NCBI GenBank assembly: GCA_001777915.1
Contig: MFFN01000004.1
Span: forward strand, 805,744-869,743
From: Candidatus Edwardsbacteria bacterium RifOxyA12_full_54_48
GTDB taxonomy: Bacteria; Edwardsbacteria; AC1; EtOH8
DNA: 64,000 nt
Direction of reading: 5' to 3'
In this document: positions 8,502 to 16,911 of the stretch, piece after piece
How the letters are laid out: every line of letters starts with the position of its first letter
Position numbering within the stretch: position 1 is the stretch's first letter
The notes under the pieces: model-generated
Databases searched by the model: none
Told to the model about the DNA's origin: nothing
What the model saw: the letters and a program-made list of their open reading frames with translations, nothing else
Program-made: the position numbers and the translations under genes

Positions 8502-9998
8502 ATGAGGACGATCAGAATAATAATAGGCCTTATTTGTGCCGCGTTCCTATTGGTGTCGAACCGGGCCCGGGCCTTCGATTACTCGGTGCCCGATCATTGG
8601 GGATACCGTCAACTGCTGGAGGAGCTGGAGATCAGGGGCCGGGCTCCGCTGTTGAAAGGATACGGGCCGTACAGCTATCAGGAGATAGCGGCGCTGATAG
8701 ACAATCTGCCGAAGGAGGAATGGCGCTTAAATCACTCCGCAGCCTTGAACGCCTTCAATCCGGCCTGCGATGCCCTTCTTTTCATCAATCCCCGGGCCGC
8801 CGGCAATCTGGGAAGCGATACGCTGGACGGCCGGCTATACAACAAGACCTTCGGCGGGATAAATATCGGGCAGGGGCATTGGTCAATGGCCGGTGCTTAC
8901 TATATGCTGGCCGGAGAACAGCCCGCCGCCGACTATTACAAAAAATTATGGAGGGGATTTTCCGGCGGTTCCGATCAGATGTATCTCAGGTACTCCTCAT
9001 CCCGGGGGTACTTTCAGATAGGCAAGGATCATCTTTCCCTGGGGTCCGGACTGGTATTGTCCGGCCAGCAGGCCTTTGAAAAAGGGCAGGCGGAATACCG
9101 CCTCAATAAGCACCTCAAAATATTCTTCTTCACCGGACAGTTGGACAAGATGGCGGATTCCCCGGCCGTCTATAACCGATACCTGGCCGGACACCGGGCC
9201 GAACTGACCTTCGGAAGGGTACAACTGGGATTCAACGAATTTGCCATATACGGCGGAGAGGGCCGAAACATCGAACCATATTACCTCCTGCCGTTTTACA
9301 TATTTCAGGCCGAACAGCTGAACAAGTTGTATGTCGACGACAATGTGATATGGGATATGGACATCAAGGCGGTGCTGCCGCCCTTCAGGTTCCGGGCCGA
9401 GTTGATGGTGGATGATTTTCAGATCGACAGCGAATCTCCCACCGACAACGAGCCGACCCAGGCCGGGTTCCTGGCCCAGGCCGATTGGGCCGTCCTGGAT
9501 CGTCCCTTCTTTGCCACGGCTTCGATCAAATACCAGATGGTCACCGACTGGACCTTCAATCAGCCGAATATCTGGAATCGGTTCCTGTTCGAGGGACAGC
9601 CGCTGGGGGGTGAATATGGGAACGATTACGACCGCCTGTCCCTGGGGGCCAGCCTGGTGACCGGAAGGGACCGGGGCTCTTTGGAAATATACCACCGGAG
9701 GAAGGGGCAGGGAAGCATAGATCAGCCATGGAACGAGCCCTGGGTCAGCGACACCACCTGGCAGGGGAGATTCCCCACCGGAACCGTGGAGAGAGCAATG
9801 GGGGCCAAATTTGCAATGTCCCATTACCTGGGTCATTGGGATCCGCTGGCTATCGGGGGAGACTACTATCTGGTGGCCGAAACCGGGTGGGAGAGAACGA
9901 AGAACCTGCACCATTCAGCCGGCGCCACCGGGACCAGCTGGCAGATCAGGCTTGGCCTGGAGGCCATGTTCCGGTCTGATATATTCAAGATAGATTGA
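8502..9998 (+). CDS. Capsule assembly Wzi-like outer-membrane protein
   Basis: A 498-residue exported protein. A signal peptide runs from MRTIRIIIGL to about NRARA. The mature protein begins with an aromatic/helical segment (VPDHWGYRQLLEELEIRG) like that of the Wzi-type capsule assembly family, then continues in alternating aromatic strands typical of an outer-membrane beta-barrel. Wzi proteins tether capsule or exopolysaccharide to the outer membrane, which fits this polysaccharide locus. It starts 24 bases after gmhB and ends four bases before the next start. Assignment rests on overall architecture and context, so an unrelated porin-like family remains possible. Confidence 0.6.
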   Translation: MRTIRIIIGLICAAFLLVSNRARAFDYSVPDHWGYRQLLEELEIRGRAPLLKGYGPYSYQEIAALIDNLPKEEWRLNHSAALNAFNPACDALLFINPRAAGNLGSDTLDGRLYNKTFGGINIGQGHWSMAGAYYMLAGEQPAADYYKKLWRGFSGGSDQMYLRYSSSRGYFQIGKDHLSLGSGLVLSGQQAFEKGQAEYRLNKHLKIFFFTGQLDKMADSPAVYNRYLAGHRAELTFGRVQLGFNEFAIYGGEGRNIEPYYLLPFYIFQAEQLNKLYVDDNVIWDMDIKAVLPPFRFRAELMVDDFQIDSESPTDNEPTQAGFLAQADWAVLDRPFFATASIKYQMVTDWTFNQPNIWNRFLFEGQPLGGEYGNDYDRLSLGASLVTGRDRGSLEIYHRRKGQGSIDQPWNEPWVSDTTWQGRFPTGTVERAMGAKFAMSHYLGHWDPLAIGGDYYLVAETGWERTKNLHHSAGATGTSWQIRLGLEAMFRSDIFKID

Positions 9999-10002
9999 AC
10001 CA

Positions 10003-11121
10003 ATGATGGGCCATAATCCAAAGGTCGCCATAGTTCACGATTATCTTAACCAGTATGGCGGGGCGGAGAGGGTTCTGGAGCTTTTGCACCAGATCTATCC
10101 CGGGGCACCGGTCTATACCATTGTGCACGACCCAGCAAAAGTGCCGGCGGCCTACCGCGGATGGGAGATCAGGAGTTCTTTTATAAACCGTCTGCCCGGG
10201 TCCAGGGATCATTATGAAAAATATTTCTTCCTGTATCCCCGGGCGGTGGAAAGTTTCGATCTGAGCCGGTTCGACCTGGTGATATCCAGCTCCAGCGCCT
10301 GGGCCAAGGGGGCGGTGACCAGCAAGGATGCCTTTCATGTCTGCTACCTGTACAGCGCCATGCGGTTCGTCTGGGACTGGAAGGAGAATGTGCTGCGGGA
10401 GCATGGCCCGCTGATCCGGCCAGTGTTGAGCCGTTTTTTGGACGCGGTAAAAAAATGGGATATCAGAACCGCCCGTAACCCCGACCTGATCATAGTGGAT
10501 TCCCAGGAGGTCCAGGGCCGGGTCAAGAGATATTACGGAAGGGAAACCCTGGTGCTCAATCCGGCGGTGGACACCGAATATTTCAGGCCCGGCGGAAAAG
10601 GGCCGGGGGACTATTACCTGGTGGTGGCCCGCCTGAAGCCTTACAAGCGGGTGGATGTAGCGGTGGAGGCCTTCAATAAAACCGGCCGCCAGCTGATAAT
10701 AGCCGGCGATGGGCCGGAGTATAAAGCTTTGCAAAAGGCCGCCAATGACAACATAACCTTCGCCGGCAAGGTCAGCGATTCGCAGCTGCTGGAACTGTAT
10801 CAAAATTGCCGGGCGCTTGTCTTTACCCCGTTGGAGGACTTCGGCATTGTCCCCCTGGAGGCCCAGGCCTGCGGCCGGCCGGTGATCGCCTTCGGCAAAG
10901 GCGGAGCCCTGGAGACGGTGATCGACCGGCGGACCGGGCTGTTTTTCCATCGCCAGGATCCGGAATCACTGTTGGAGGCGGTGGAGGAATTTGAGGGATC
11001 GGAGTTTTCCAGCGCGGTTATCAGGGAACACGCCGTCCGATTCGATAAAAAAATATTCATTGATAAATTCCGGGCCATCGTGGAGCAGGGGTACCAAAAA
11101 CACAGGGGCGGGCAGCAATGA
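10003..11121 (+). CDS. Glycosyltransferase family 4
   Basis: A 372-residue GT-B enzyme. The N-terminal acceptor domain opens with VAIVHDYLNQYGGAERVLELL. The C-terminal donor domain carries VVARLKPYKRVDVAVEAF and the nucleotide-sugar block PLEDFGIVPLEAQACGRPVIAFGKGG, including the E-x7-E signature. The sequence resembles WbaZ-like mannosyltransferases of O-antigen loci, but the donor is not determinable by eye. It probably acts at the cytoplasmic membrane during repeat-unit assembly. Its stop overlaps the start of the second glycosylphosphotransferase as ATGA (11118). Confidence 0.88.
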   Translation: MMGHNPKVAIVHDYLNQYGGAERVLELLHQIYPGAPVYTIVHDPAKVPAAYRGWEIRSSFINRLPGSRDHYEKYFFLYPRAVESFDLSRFDLVISSSSAWAKGAVTSKDAFHVCYLYSAMRFVWDWKENVLREHGPLIRPVLSRFLDAVKKWDIRTARNPDLIIVDSQEVQGRVKRYYGRETLVLNPAVDTEYFRPGGKGPGDYYLVVARLKPYKRVDVAVEAFNKTGRQLIIAGDGPEYKALQKAANDNITFAGKVSDSQLLELYQNCRALVFTPLEDFGIVPLEAQACGRPVIAFGKGGALETVIDRRTGLFFHRQDPESLLEAVEEFEGSEFSSAVIREHAVRFDKKIFIDKFRAIVEQGYQKHRGGQQ

Positions 11122-12533
11122 CGATCAAAAAAAACTGGAAGTTCCTCTACTCCGGGATGACGGTGCTGGCCGACCTGCTGTGCGCCTGGTCTGCGGTTCA
11201 CCTCAGCTGGTGGCTATGGTTCGACCTGATATCGTTTTCGCCGGTCCACCGGCCCAGCGAGCATCCGCTGAAGATGATGGTGGTGGTGGTATTTGGGACG
11301 GCCCTGATCTTGGGCGGCGGCTATCGCGGCATATTCAAGAAGAGCATTGACGATCAATGGGTGGAGATATATAAAACAGCCCTGTACAGCCTTTTGATAA
11401 CCGCTGCCTGGGTGTTCGCCACCAAGGGTTACAATTATTCCCGGGGTTTCATAATCGCCTATTTTTTAATTCTCCCGGCGATCCTGTCCCTGGTCCGCCT
11501 GGCATTTTACCGGGTAAGAATTCATCTGATGAAATCCGGCTGGGGGGTCAAGAACGCCCTGATAATAGGGAACAGCCAGACCGCCCGCGATATCATCGAC
11601 CAGCTGGCCATCCACCACGCCTTTGGCTATAAAATAGTCGGGATACTGACGGAGAACAGCCGGGACCTGAATTTTGCATATCGGGGGATCAAGGCCATAG
11701 GGCTGTCCCAGGAATGCGACAGGGTGGCCAGGCAATATGACGTCAGCCAAGTGTTCATTCCGGACCTTTCCGGGGAATTGACGGATTATAATTTTCTGAT
11801 AGCTTCCTGCCGCAGACTTAATGTCGAAGTTCGGGTGGTATCCCACCAGGCCGATCTTTTGGCCCGGGTGGCCGGGATCTACGACATGGCGGGGATCTCG
11901 CTGCTGGAAAGGCGCAGCCGGCCGCTGGCAACCCTGTATGCCGTCCTCAAGAGGGCCAGCGACATCCTGGTCTCCGGGGTAGGCCTGGTGGCATGTTCGC
12001 CCCTTTTTGCCGTGATTGCAGCGGTGATCAGGCTGGATTCTCCGGGGCCGGTGTTCTTCAAACAGGAGCGGGTGAAAAAAGGAGGGAAGCCTTTTCAGCT
12101 CTACAAGTTCCGCACCATGTTTCAGGGATCCGACGGCATCAAGGATCAAATGTCCGGACAGAATGAGCTGGAAGGACCCATCTTCAAGACCCGCCAGGAT
12201 CCCCGGATCACCCGGACCGGACGGTGGCTGAGACGCCTGAGCCTGGACGAGCTTCCCCAGCTGATCAACGTCTTCAAGGGGGAGATGAGCCTGGTGGGCC
12301 CGCGTCCCCCGCTGCCTTCGGAGGTGGAGCATTACCAGGAGTGGCACAAATACCGGCTTAACGGCCCCCAGGGCATGACCGGGCTTTGGCAGGTCTCCGG
12401 GCGAAGCGAGCTTTCATTCGAGGAGATGGTGCTGCTGGACATCTATTATCTTGAGTATAGTTCGCCCCTGATGGATCTGGAGATACTGATCAAAACCATT
12501 CCGGCGGTGATCAGCGCCAGGGGGGCCTACTGA
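11118..12533 (+). CDS. Polyprenyl glycosylphosphotransferase, second of two
   Basis: A 471-residue membrane enzyme of the same class as the protein at 3092 but clearly diverged. Transmembrane helices fill the first about 130 residues, a CoA-binding-like middle domain includes NALIIGNSQTARDIIDQL, and the C-terminal sugar transferase domain begins near LKRASDILVSGVGLV. It has the common active-site blocks DSPGPVFFKQERVKKGGKPF, YKFRTM, LSLDELPQLINVFKGEM and SLVGPRPPLP. It is translationally coupled to the GT4 gene. Two initiators in one locus suggest two lipid-linked products or an initiator switch. Confidence 0.9.
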   Translation: MTIKKNWKFLYSGMTVLADLLCAWSAVHLSWWLWFDLISFSPVHRPSEHPLKMMVVVVFGTALILGGGYRGIFKKSIDDQWVEIYKTALYSLLITAAWVFATKGYNYSRGFIIAYFLILPAILSLVRLAFYRVRIHLMKSGWGVKNALIIGNSQTARDIIDQLAIHHAFGYKIVGILTENSRDLNFAYRGIKAIGLSQECDRVARQYDVSQVFIPDLSGELTDYNFLIASCRRLNVEVRVVSHQADLLARVAGIYDMAGISLLERRSRPLATLYAVLKRASDILVSGVGLVACSPLFAVIAAVIRLDSPGPVFFKQERVKKGGKPFQLYKFRTMFQGSDGIKDQMSGQNELEGPIFKTRQDPRITRTGRWLRRLSLDELPQLINVFKGEMSLVGPRPPLPSEVEHYQEWHKYRLNGPQGMTGLWQVSGRSELSFEEMVLLDIYYLEYSSPLMDLEILIKTIPAVISARGAY

Positions 12534-12575
12534 TCGATGACGGTTCACTGATAACATATTAAAGCAGATCGATAA

Positions 12576-13763
12576 GTGGAAAACACCGGGAATAAAAAGA
12601 TATCGCCCAGCGTGGTCCGGCTGGGGTGGGTCAGCCTGCTGACCGACACCTCCTCGGAGATGCTGTACCCCCTGATCCCCCTCTTTCTGACCACGGTGCT
12701 GGGCGCCCCGATGGCGGCCCTGGGGCTGATCGAGGGGCTGGCCGAGAGCGCCGCCAGCATCCTGAAGATATTCTCGGGATGGTGGTCGGACCGGATCGGA
12801 AAACGCCGGCCCTTCGTGATCGGCGGCTATTCGCTGTCGGCCCTGTCCAAGCCGCTGATGATATTCGCCCTGACGGCCGGCTGGCCGCTGGTCCTTGTGC
12901 TGCGGGTGATGGACCGCACCGGCAAGGGCTTAAGGTCATCGGCCCGGGACGCCCTGATCGCCGACCACACCCCGGACTGTTTGCGGGGGCGGGCCTTCGG
13001 ACTGCACCGGGCCATGGATTCCCTGGGAGCGGTGCTAGGCCCGCTGGCGGCCCTGTTCTTCATCAGCCGGCTGGGGGAGGACGCCGCGGCCTACCGGACG
13101 GTATTTTTATGGGCCTTCGTCCCGGCGGTGCTGGGGGTGTTCCTGCTGTTCACCGTCCGGGACAAGCCCTTTGTCAGCCGCTATGTAAAACCCCATTTCC
13201 AGTGGAAGGCCTTCAACCGGGATTTCAAGATATTCATTTTCATCAACCTGATCTTCGCCGTCGGCAACTCATCGGATGTCTTCCTGATCGTCCGGGCCAA
13301 GGAGCTGTTTGCCGTCAATCCGGTGGTGATGTCGCTGCTGGCCTACATGCTGTACAACCTGACCTATTCCCTGGGCTCCTACCCGGCCGGGATGCTGGCC
13401 GACCGGATAGGTTCGCGCAAGGTCTTCACCCTGGGGCTGCTGGTCTTCGGGCTGGTCTATCTGGGATTCGCCTTCAATCACAGCCCGCATATGCTGTGGG
13501 CGCTGTTCGCGGTCTACGGGTTCTACACCGCCCTGACCGACGGGGTGGGCAAGGCCTATGCCTCCAAGCTGGTGCAGCAGGAGCTGCGGGCCACCGGGAT
13601 GGGGGTGTACCACATGTCGACCGGACTGGCCAGCTTTGTGGCCAGCACCATCGCCGGGCTGTTGTGGCAGACCCTGGGGTTCAGGTCCGCCTTCGTCTTC
13701 GGAGCGGCCGCCGCCCTGCTGGCGGCGATCATGTTCGTATTTTTAGTCAAAGGAAAGAAATAA
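12576..13763 (+). CDS. Major facilitator superfamily transporter
   Basis: A 395-residue polytopic inner-membrane protein, the right size for 12 helices. The MFS loop 2-3 signature appears as WWSDRIGKRRPFVIGGY (about residues 68-84) and is echoed in the second half by ADRIGSRKVFTLGLLVFG. The loop DRTGKGLRSSARDALIAD is well conserved in a subfamily whose substrates I cannot name. The start is GTG 12576, giving an N-terminus before the first helix; the next ATG (12658) would cut into it. It lies at the edge of the polysaccharide locus, but nothing shows that it carries sugars. Confidence 0.85.
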   Translation: MENTGNKKISPSVVRLGWVSLLTDTSSEMLYPLIPLFLTTVLGAPMAALGLIEGLAESAASILKIFSGWWSDRIGKRRPFVIGGYSLSALSKPLMIFALTAGWPLVLVLRVMDRTGKGLRSSARDALIADHTPDCLRGRAFGLHRAMDSLGAVLGPLAALFFISRLGEDAAAYRTVFLWAFVPAVLGVFLLFTVRDKPFVSRYVKPHFQWKAFNRDFKIFIFINLIFAVGNSSDVFLIVRAKELFAVNPVVMSLLAYMLYNLTYSLGSYPAGMLADRIGSRKVFTLGLLVFGLVYLGFAFNHSPHMLWALFAVYGFYTALTDGVGKAYASKLVQQELRATGMGVYHMSTGLASFVASTIAGLLWQTLGFRSAFVFGAAAALLAAIMFVFLVKGKK

Positions 13764-13777
13764 AAAAAGTTCATAGC

Positions 13778-14328
13778 GTGCCAGAAAACGAACCAAAATA
13801 TAAAAGAAGGTCGATTCGTTTGCCAGAGCATGATTATTCAAAACCAGGTTTATATTTTCTGACAATTTGTGTTAAGGATCATCGGTGTCTGCTGGGAAAG
13901 ATCAAAAATGGAGATTGCGTTCTATCCCAGGTTGGCCGGATCGTTAAAAAGAACTGGATGGATATCCCAAATGCGTTTTCCGGTGTTATTTTGGATGATC
14001 ATGTGATAATGCCAAATCATATCCACGGCGTGATCATATTGGCCGGGCATGGTAGATTAATCAAACCCCTACAGGTAACGATGATAAATGGATATTGATG
14101 AAAAATCCGAAACAAACCTTGGGGAAAATAGTCCGGCATTTCAAGGCTAAATCGGCCAAGCAGGTCCATGATGCTGGAGGAGCCATATTTAAATGGCAAA
14201 GGAATTATTGGGAGCACATAATTCGCAACGAAAAATCATATTATAAAATAAAAGAATACATGTACCAGAATCCTTTATACTGGTCGCAGGACGAAGAAAA
14301 TCCGGGAAGAGATAGATGCACCCAGTAA
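13778..14328 (+). pseudogene. REP-associated tyrosine transposase (Y1_Tnp/RAYT), frameshifted remnant
   Basis: Two frames together encode a small HUH transposase. The first (from GTG 13778 to a stop at 14098) has the N-terminal RRSIRLPEHDYSKPGLYFLT and the catalytic-site region HVIMPNHIHGVII with the HxH pair. The second (to 14328) resumes with TLGKIVRHFKAKSAKQ, the typical WQRNYWEHIIRNEKSYYKI block and YMYQNPLYW. The join around 14060-14100 lacks the expected linker and shifts frame, so the gene is inactive. Its tail runs 13 bases into lolD. RAYT proteins are linked to dispersed REP-type palindromes, which are numerous in this window. Confidence 0.82.
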
Positions 14329-14993
14329 TTGAGGCCATAGATGTGAACCGGATATTCCCGGCTCCCAAAGGCGATCTTAAGGTCCTGGCAGAACTGTCCT
14401 TCTCCATCGAAAGAGGCGGAACCGCCTCCATCGTGGGGGCCTCGGGCTCGGGCAAATCCACCCTGCTGCACATCCTGGGATGCCTGGACCGGCCCACCGC
14501 GGGAAAGATCCTGCTGGGCGGGCAGGACACCTCGCTGCTGTCCGACCACGACCTGGCGGGGGCCAGGAACAAAAGCATCGGCTTCGTCTTCCAGTTCCAC
14601 CATCTGCTGCCGGAGTTCACCGCGGTCGAGAACGTGGCCCTGCCCCTGCTGGTCGGAGGCATGGAAAAAAACGAGTCGTTGGCCCTGGCCCAGCAGCTGA
14701 TGGACGAGGTGGGCCTCAAAGAGAGGTGCCTGCACCGGCCCTCGGAGCTGTCGGGCGGGGAACAGCAGAGGGTGGCGGTGGCCCGGGCCCTGGCCAATTC
14801 GCCGGAGGTCATCCTGGCCGATGAGCCCACCGGCAACCTGGACAGCCGGTCCGGGGGGGCGGTGGCCGACCTGCTGTGGCGGATGAACCGGGAGAAGAAT
14901 ATCGCACTGGTGCTGGTGACCCACAATACCGAACTGGCCGGGCGGGCCGACAGGATAATGGAACTGAAGGATGGAAGATTATGGCCCAAGTGA
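14316..14993 (+). CDS. lolD: Lipoprotein-releasing system ATP-binding protein
   Basis: A 225-residue ABC ATPase of the MacB/LolD group. The Walker A GASGSGKST lies near residue 41, the Q-loop is FVFQFHHLLPEFTAVENV (the HLLPE sequence is typical of LolD), the signature is LSGGEQQRVAVARAL, Walker B is ILADEPTGNLD, and the H-loop is LVTHN. LolD energises LolCE to release outer-membrane lipoproteins from the inner membrane; no lolC or lolE is in the window. The start follows GGAAGAG. It overlaps the next ATPase gene by 13 bases. A different LolD-like exporter ATPase cannot be excluded. Confidence 0.8.
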   Translation: MHPVIEAIDVNRIFPAPKGDLKVLAELSFSIERGGTASIVGASGSGKSTLLHILGCLDRPTAGKILLGGQDTSLLSDHDLAGARNKSIGFVFQFHHLLPEFTAVENVALPLLVGGMEKNESLALAQQLMDEVGLKERCLHRPSELSGGEQQRVAVARALANSPEVILADEPTGNLDSRSGGAVADLLWRMNREKNIALVLVTHNTELAGRADRIMELKDGRLWPK

Positions 14994-15718
14994 ACAATCG
15001 CTCCCTCAAGGTCAAGGACATCTACAAAAGCTACCGCAAGCACCGGGCGGTGAACGGCATCTCCATCGAGATCAATCAGGGGGAGATCGTGGGGCTGCTG
15101 GGGCCCAACGGGGCCGGCAAGACCACCACCTTCAACATCATCACCGGGCTGGTCAAGCCCGACGAGGGCACGGTGCGCCTGGATGAAACGGACATCACCG
15201 AGATGCCGATGTACCAGCGGGCCCGGCACGGCCTGGGCTACCTGACCCAGGAGTCCTCGGTGTTCCGCAAGCTGACGGTGGCCGAGAACATCATGGCCAT
15301 CCTGGAGATGATGCCGCTGAGCCGGCAGCAGCGGCAGGATCGTCTTAAAGATCTGCTGCAGGAGCTGAGCATCACCCATCTGGCCGACAAGAAAGCCCAT
15401 TCCATCTCCGGCGGGGAGCGGCGCCGGGTGGAGGTGACCCGGGCCCTGGTCACCAATCCGGCCTTTCTGCTGCTGGACGAGCCGTTCACCGGGATAGATC
15501 CCATTGCCCGGGCCGACATCCAGCAGGTGGTGGTCAAGCTCAAGGAGCGCGGCATCGGGGTGCTGCTGACCGATCACAACGTCCGGGAGACCCTGGAGAT
15601 CACCGACCGGGCCTACGTGATCTACGAGGGCCAGGTGTTCGCCTCGGGCACGCCCCAGGAGATCGTGGACCACGCCGGGGCCCGGGAGAAGTTTCTGGGG
15701 GACAAGTTCACCCTGTGA
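14981..15718 (+). CDS. lptB: LPS export ABC transporter ATP-binding protein
   Basis: A 245-residue ABC ATPase, matching LptB in length and order of motifs: Walker A GPNGAGKTT (residues 41-49), Q-loop YLTQESSVFRKLTVAENI, signature ISGGERRRVEVTRAL, Walker B LLLDEPFTGIDPIA, H-loop LLTDHNVRETL, and the C-terminal KFLGDKF. LptB drives lipopolysaccharide extraction through LptFG. The start is ATG 14981, inside the end of lolD; a longer frame beginning at 14876 would overlap lolD far more and gives a non-homologous N-terminus. The 13-base overlap implies coupled translation of two envelope-biogenesis ATPases. Confidence 0.9.
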   Translation: MAQVNNRSLKVKDIYKSYRKHRAVNGISIEINQGEIVGLLGPNGAGKTTTFNIITGLVKPDEGTVRLDETDITEMPMYQRARHGLGYLTQESSVFRKLTVAENIMAILEMMPLSRQQRQDRLKDLLQELSITHLADKKAHSISGGERRRVEVTRALVTNPAFLLLDEPFTGIDPIARADIQQVVVKLKERGIGVLLTDHNVRETLEITDRAYVIYEGQVFASGTPQEIVDHAGAREKFLGDKFTL

Positions 15719-15828
15719 GGCCGGAGGGGGATTTATTAACGCGGCAATGGAATAGGTCAATAATACCGATTGTCATGCCATTCGCGCATCAAGTGCGGGA
15801 TAAATTCCGAATGGCCTCCCGGCCTGGA

Positions 15829-15846
15829 TTCCAGCCTGCGCTGGAA
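15829..15846. repeat. Dispersed REP-like palindrome
   Basis: A hairpin with 6-bp arms, TTCCAG and CTGGAA, around CCTGCG, set in the context GGATTCC...GGAATGACA. A sister copy with 7-bp arms (TTCCTGC/GCAGGAA) lies at 41331-41348 in the same flanking words. It sits in the 208-base gap between lptB and fcl, which otherwise holds nothing gene-like. Confidence 0.6.
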
Positions 15847-15926
15847 TGACAGGGGCGGGAATGACAAGTTGCTGTATTTAATTGTCGGAGTAATAATAAG
15901 CCGGATCATTATATAAGGAAAATACC

Positions 15927-16865
15927 ATGGAGAAAAGTTCCAAGATCTATGTGGCCGGACATGCCGGGCTGGTGGGATCGGCCATGCTGAAGCAACTGAA
16001 AGGGAAAGGCTATCACAATATCATTCTGCGGGAGATGAGCCAGCTGAACCTGCGGGACCAGCCGGCGGTGGGTGAATTCTTCCAAGCCGAAAAACCGGAA
16101 TATGTGTTTCTGGCGGCGGCCATGGTGGGCGGCATCCATGCCAACAACACCTATCCGGCCGATTTCATCTACGACAACCTGCTGATAGAGTGCAATGTCA
16201 TCCATGCCTCCTATCTCAGCCGGGTCAAAAAGCTGCTGTTTCTGGGCTCATCCTGCATCTATCCCCGGGATTGCCCCCAGCCCATGAAGGAGGAATACCT
16301 GCTGACCGGCCCGCTGGAGCCCACCAACGAGCCCTACGCGGTGGCCAAGATCGCCGGGATCAAGATGTGCCAGGCCTACAACAAGCAGTACGGCACCAAA
16401 TTCATCTCGGTGATGCCCACCAATCTGTACGGACCCAACGACAATTACCATCCCCTCAATTCGCATGTCCTGCCGGCCCTGATCCGCCGCTTTCACCAGG
16501 CAAAAATAGAGAACAAACCGTTCGTGGAGGCCTGGGGCACCGGCTCGCCCCGCCGGGAGTTCTACTATTCCGAGGATATGGCGGCGGCCTGCATCTTTTT
16601 GATGGAAACCTACGACGGCAGCCAGATGGTCAACATCGGCTGCGGGCAGGATATGACCATCCGGGAGCTGACCGTCCTGGTGGCCCAAACCGTGGGTTAT
16701 CAGGGCCAGATCCGGTGGGATGGATCCAAGCCCGACGGCACCCCCCGGAAGCTGCTGGACGTCAGCCGGCTGCACGCCCTGGGCTGGACCAGGCACACCC
16801 CCCTGGAGGAGGGCCTCAAGCTGGCCTACCGGGATTTTCTGGAGAATCCCAAGATCAGAAAATAA
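15927..16865 (+). CDS. fcl: GDP-L-fucose synthase
   Basis: A 312-residue extended SDR that epimerises and reduces GDP-4-keto-6-deoxymannose to GDP-L-fucose. The cofactor loop is [16 protein letters not shown], followed by the fcl-typical [33 protein letters not shown], the catalytic PYAVAKIAG, and [20 protein letters not shown]. These blocks separate it from general epimerases. The partner GDP-mannose 4,6-dehydratase (Gmd) is not in the window. It probably feeds the nearby surface polysaccharide. The gene stands alone, 208 bases after lptB. Confidence 0.93.
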   Translation: MEKSSKIYVAGHAGLVGSAMLKQLKGKGYHNIILREMSQLNLRDQPAVGEFFQAEKPEYVFLAAAMVGGIHANNTYPADFIYDNLLIECNVIHASYLSRVKKLLFLGSSCIYPRDCPQPMKEEYLLTGPLEPTNEPYAVAKIAGIKMCQAYNKQYGTKFISVMPTNLYGPNDNYHPLNSHVLPALIRRFHQAKIENKPFVEAWGTGSPRREFYYSEDMAAACIFLMETYDGSQMVNIGCGQDMTIRELTVLVAQTVGYQGQIRWDGSKPDGTPRKLLDVSRLHALGWTRHTPLEEGLKLAYRDFLENPKIRK

Positions 16866-16911
16866 TGACAATGCATTCAAATAAATAAATACAAAGATGG
16901 AGGAACATGGG

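Noticed and set aside
12626-14098. Long plus-strand frame overlapping the MFS gene
   Set aside because: Its first three quarters is an off-frame shadow of the transporter with a Pro/Gly/Arg-rich translation. Only the part after 13778 is real, as the transposase remnant.
14189-15760. 523-codon minus-strand frame across lolD and lptB
   Set aside because: An antisense shadow. Both plus-strand ATPases have full motif sets.
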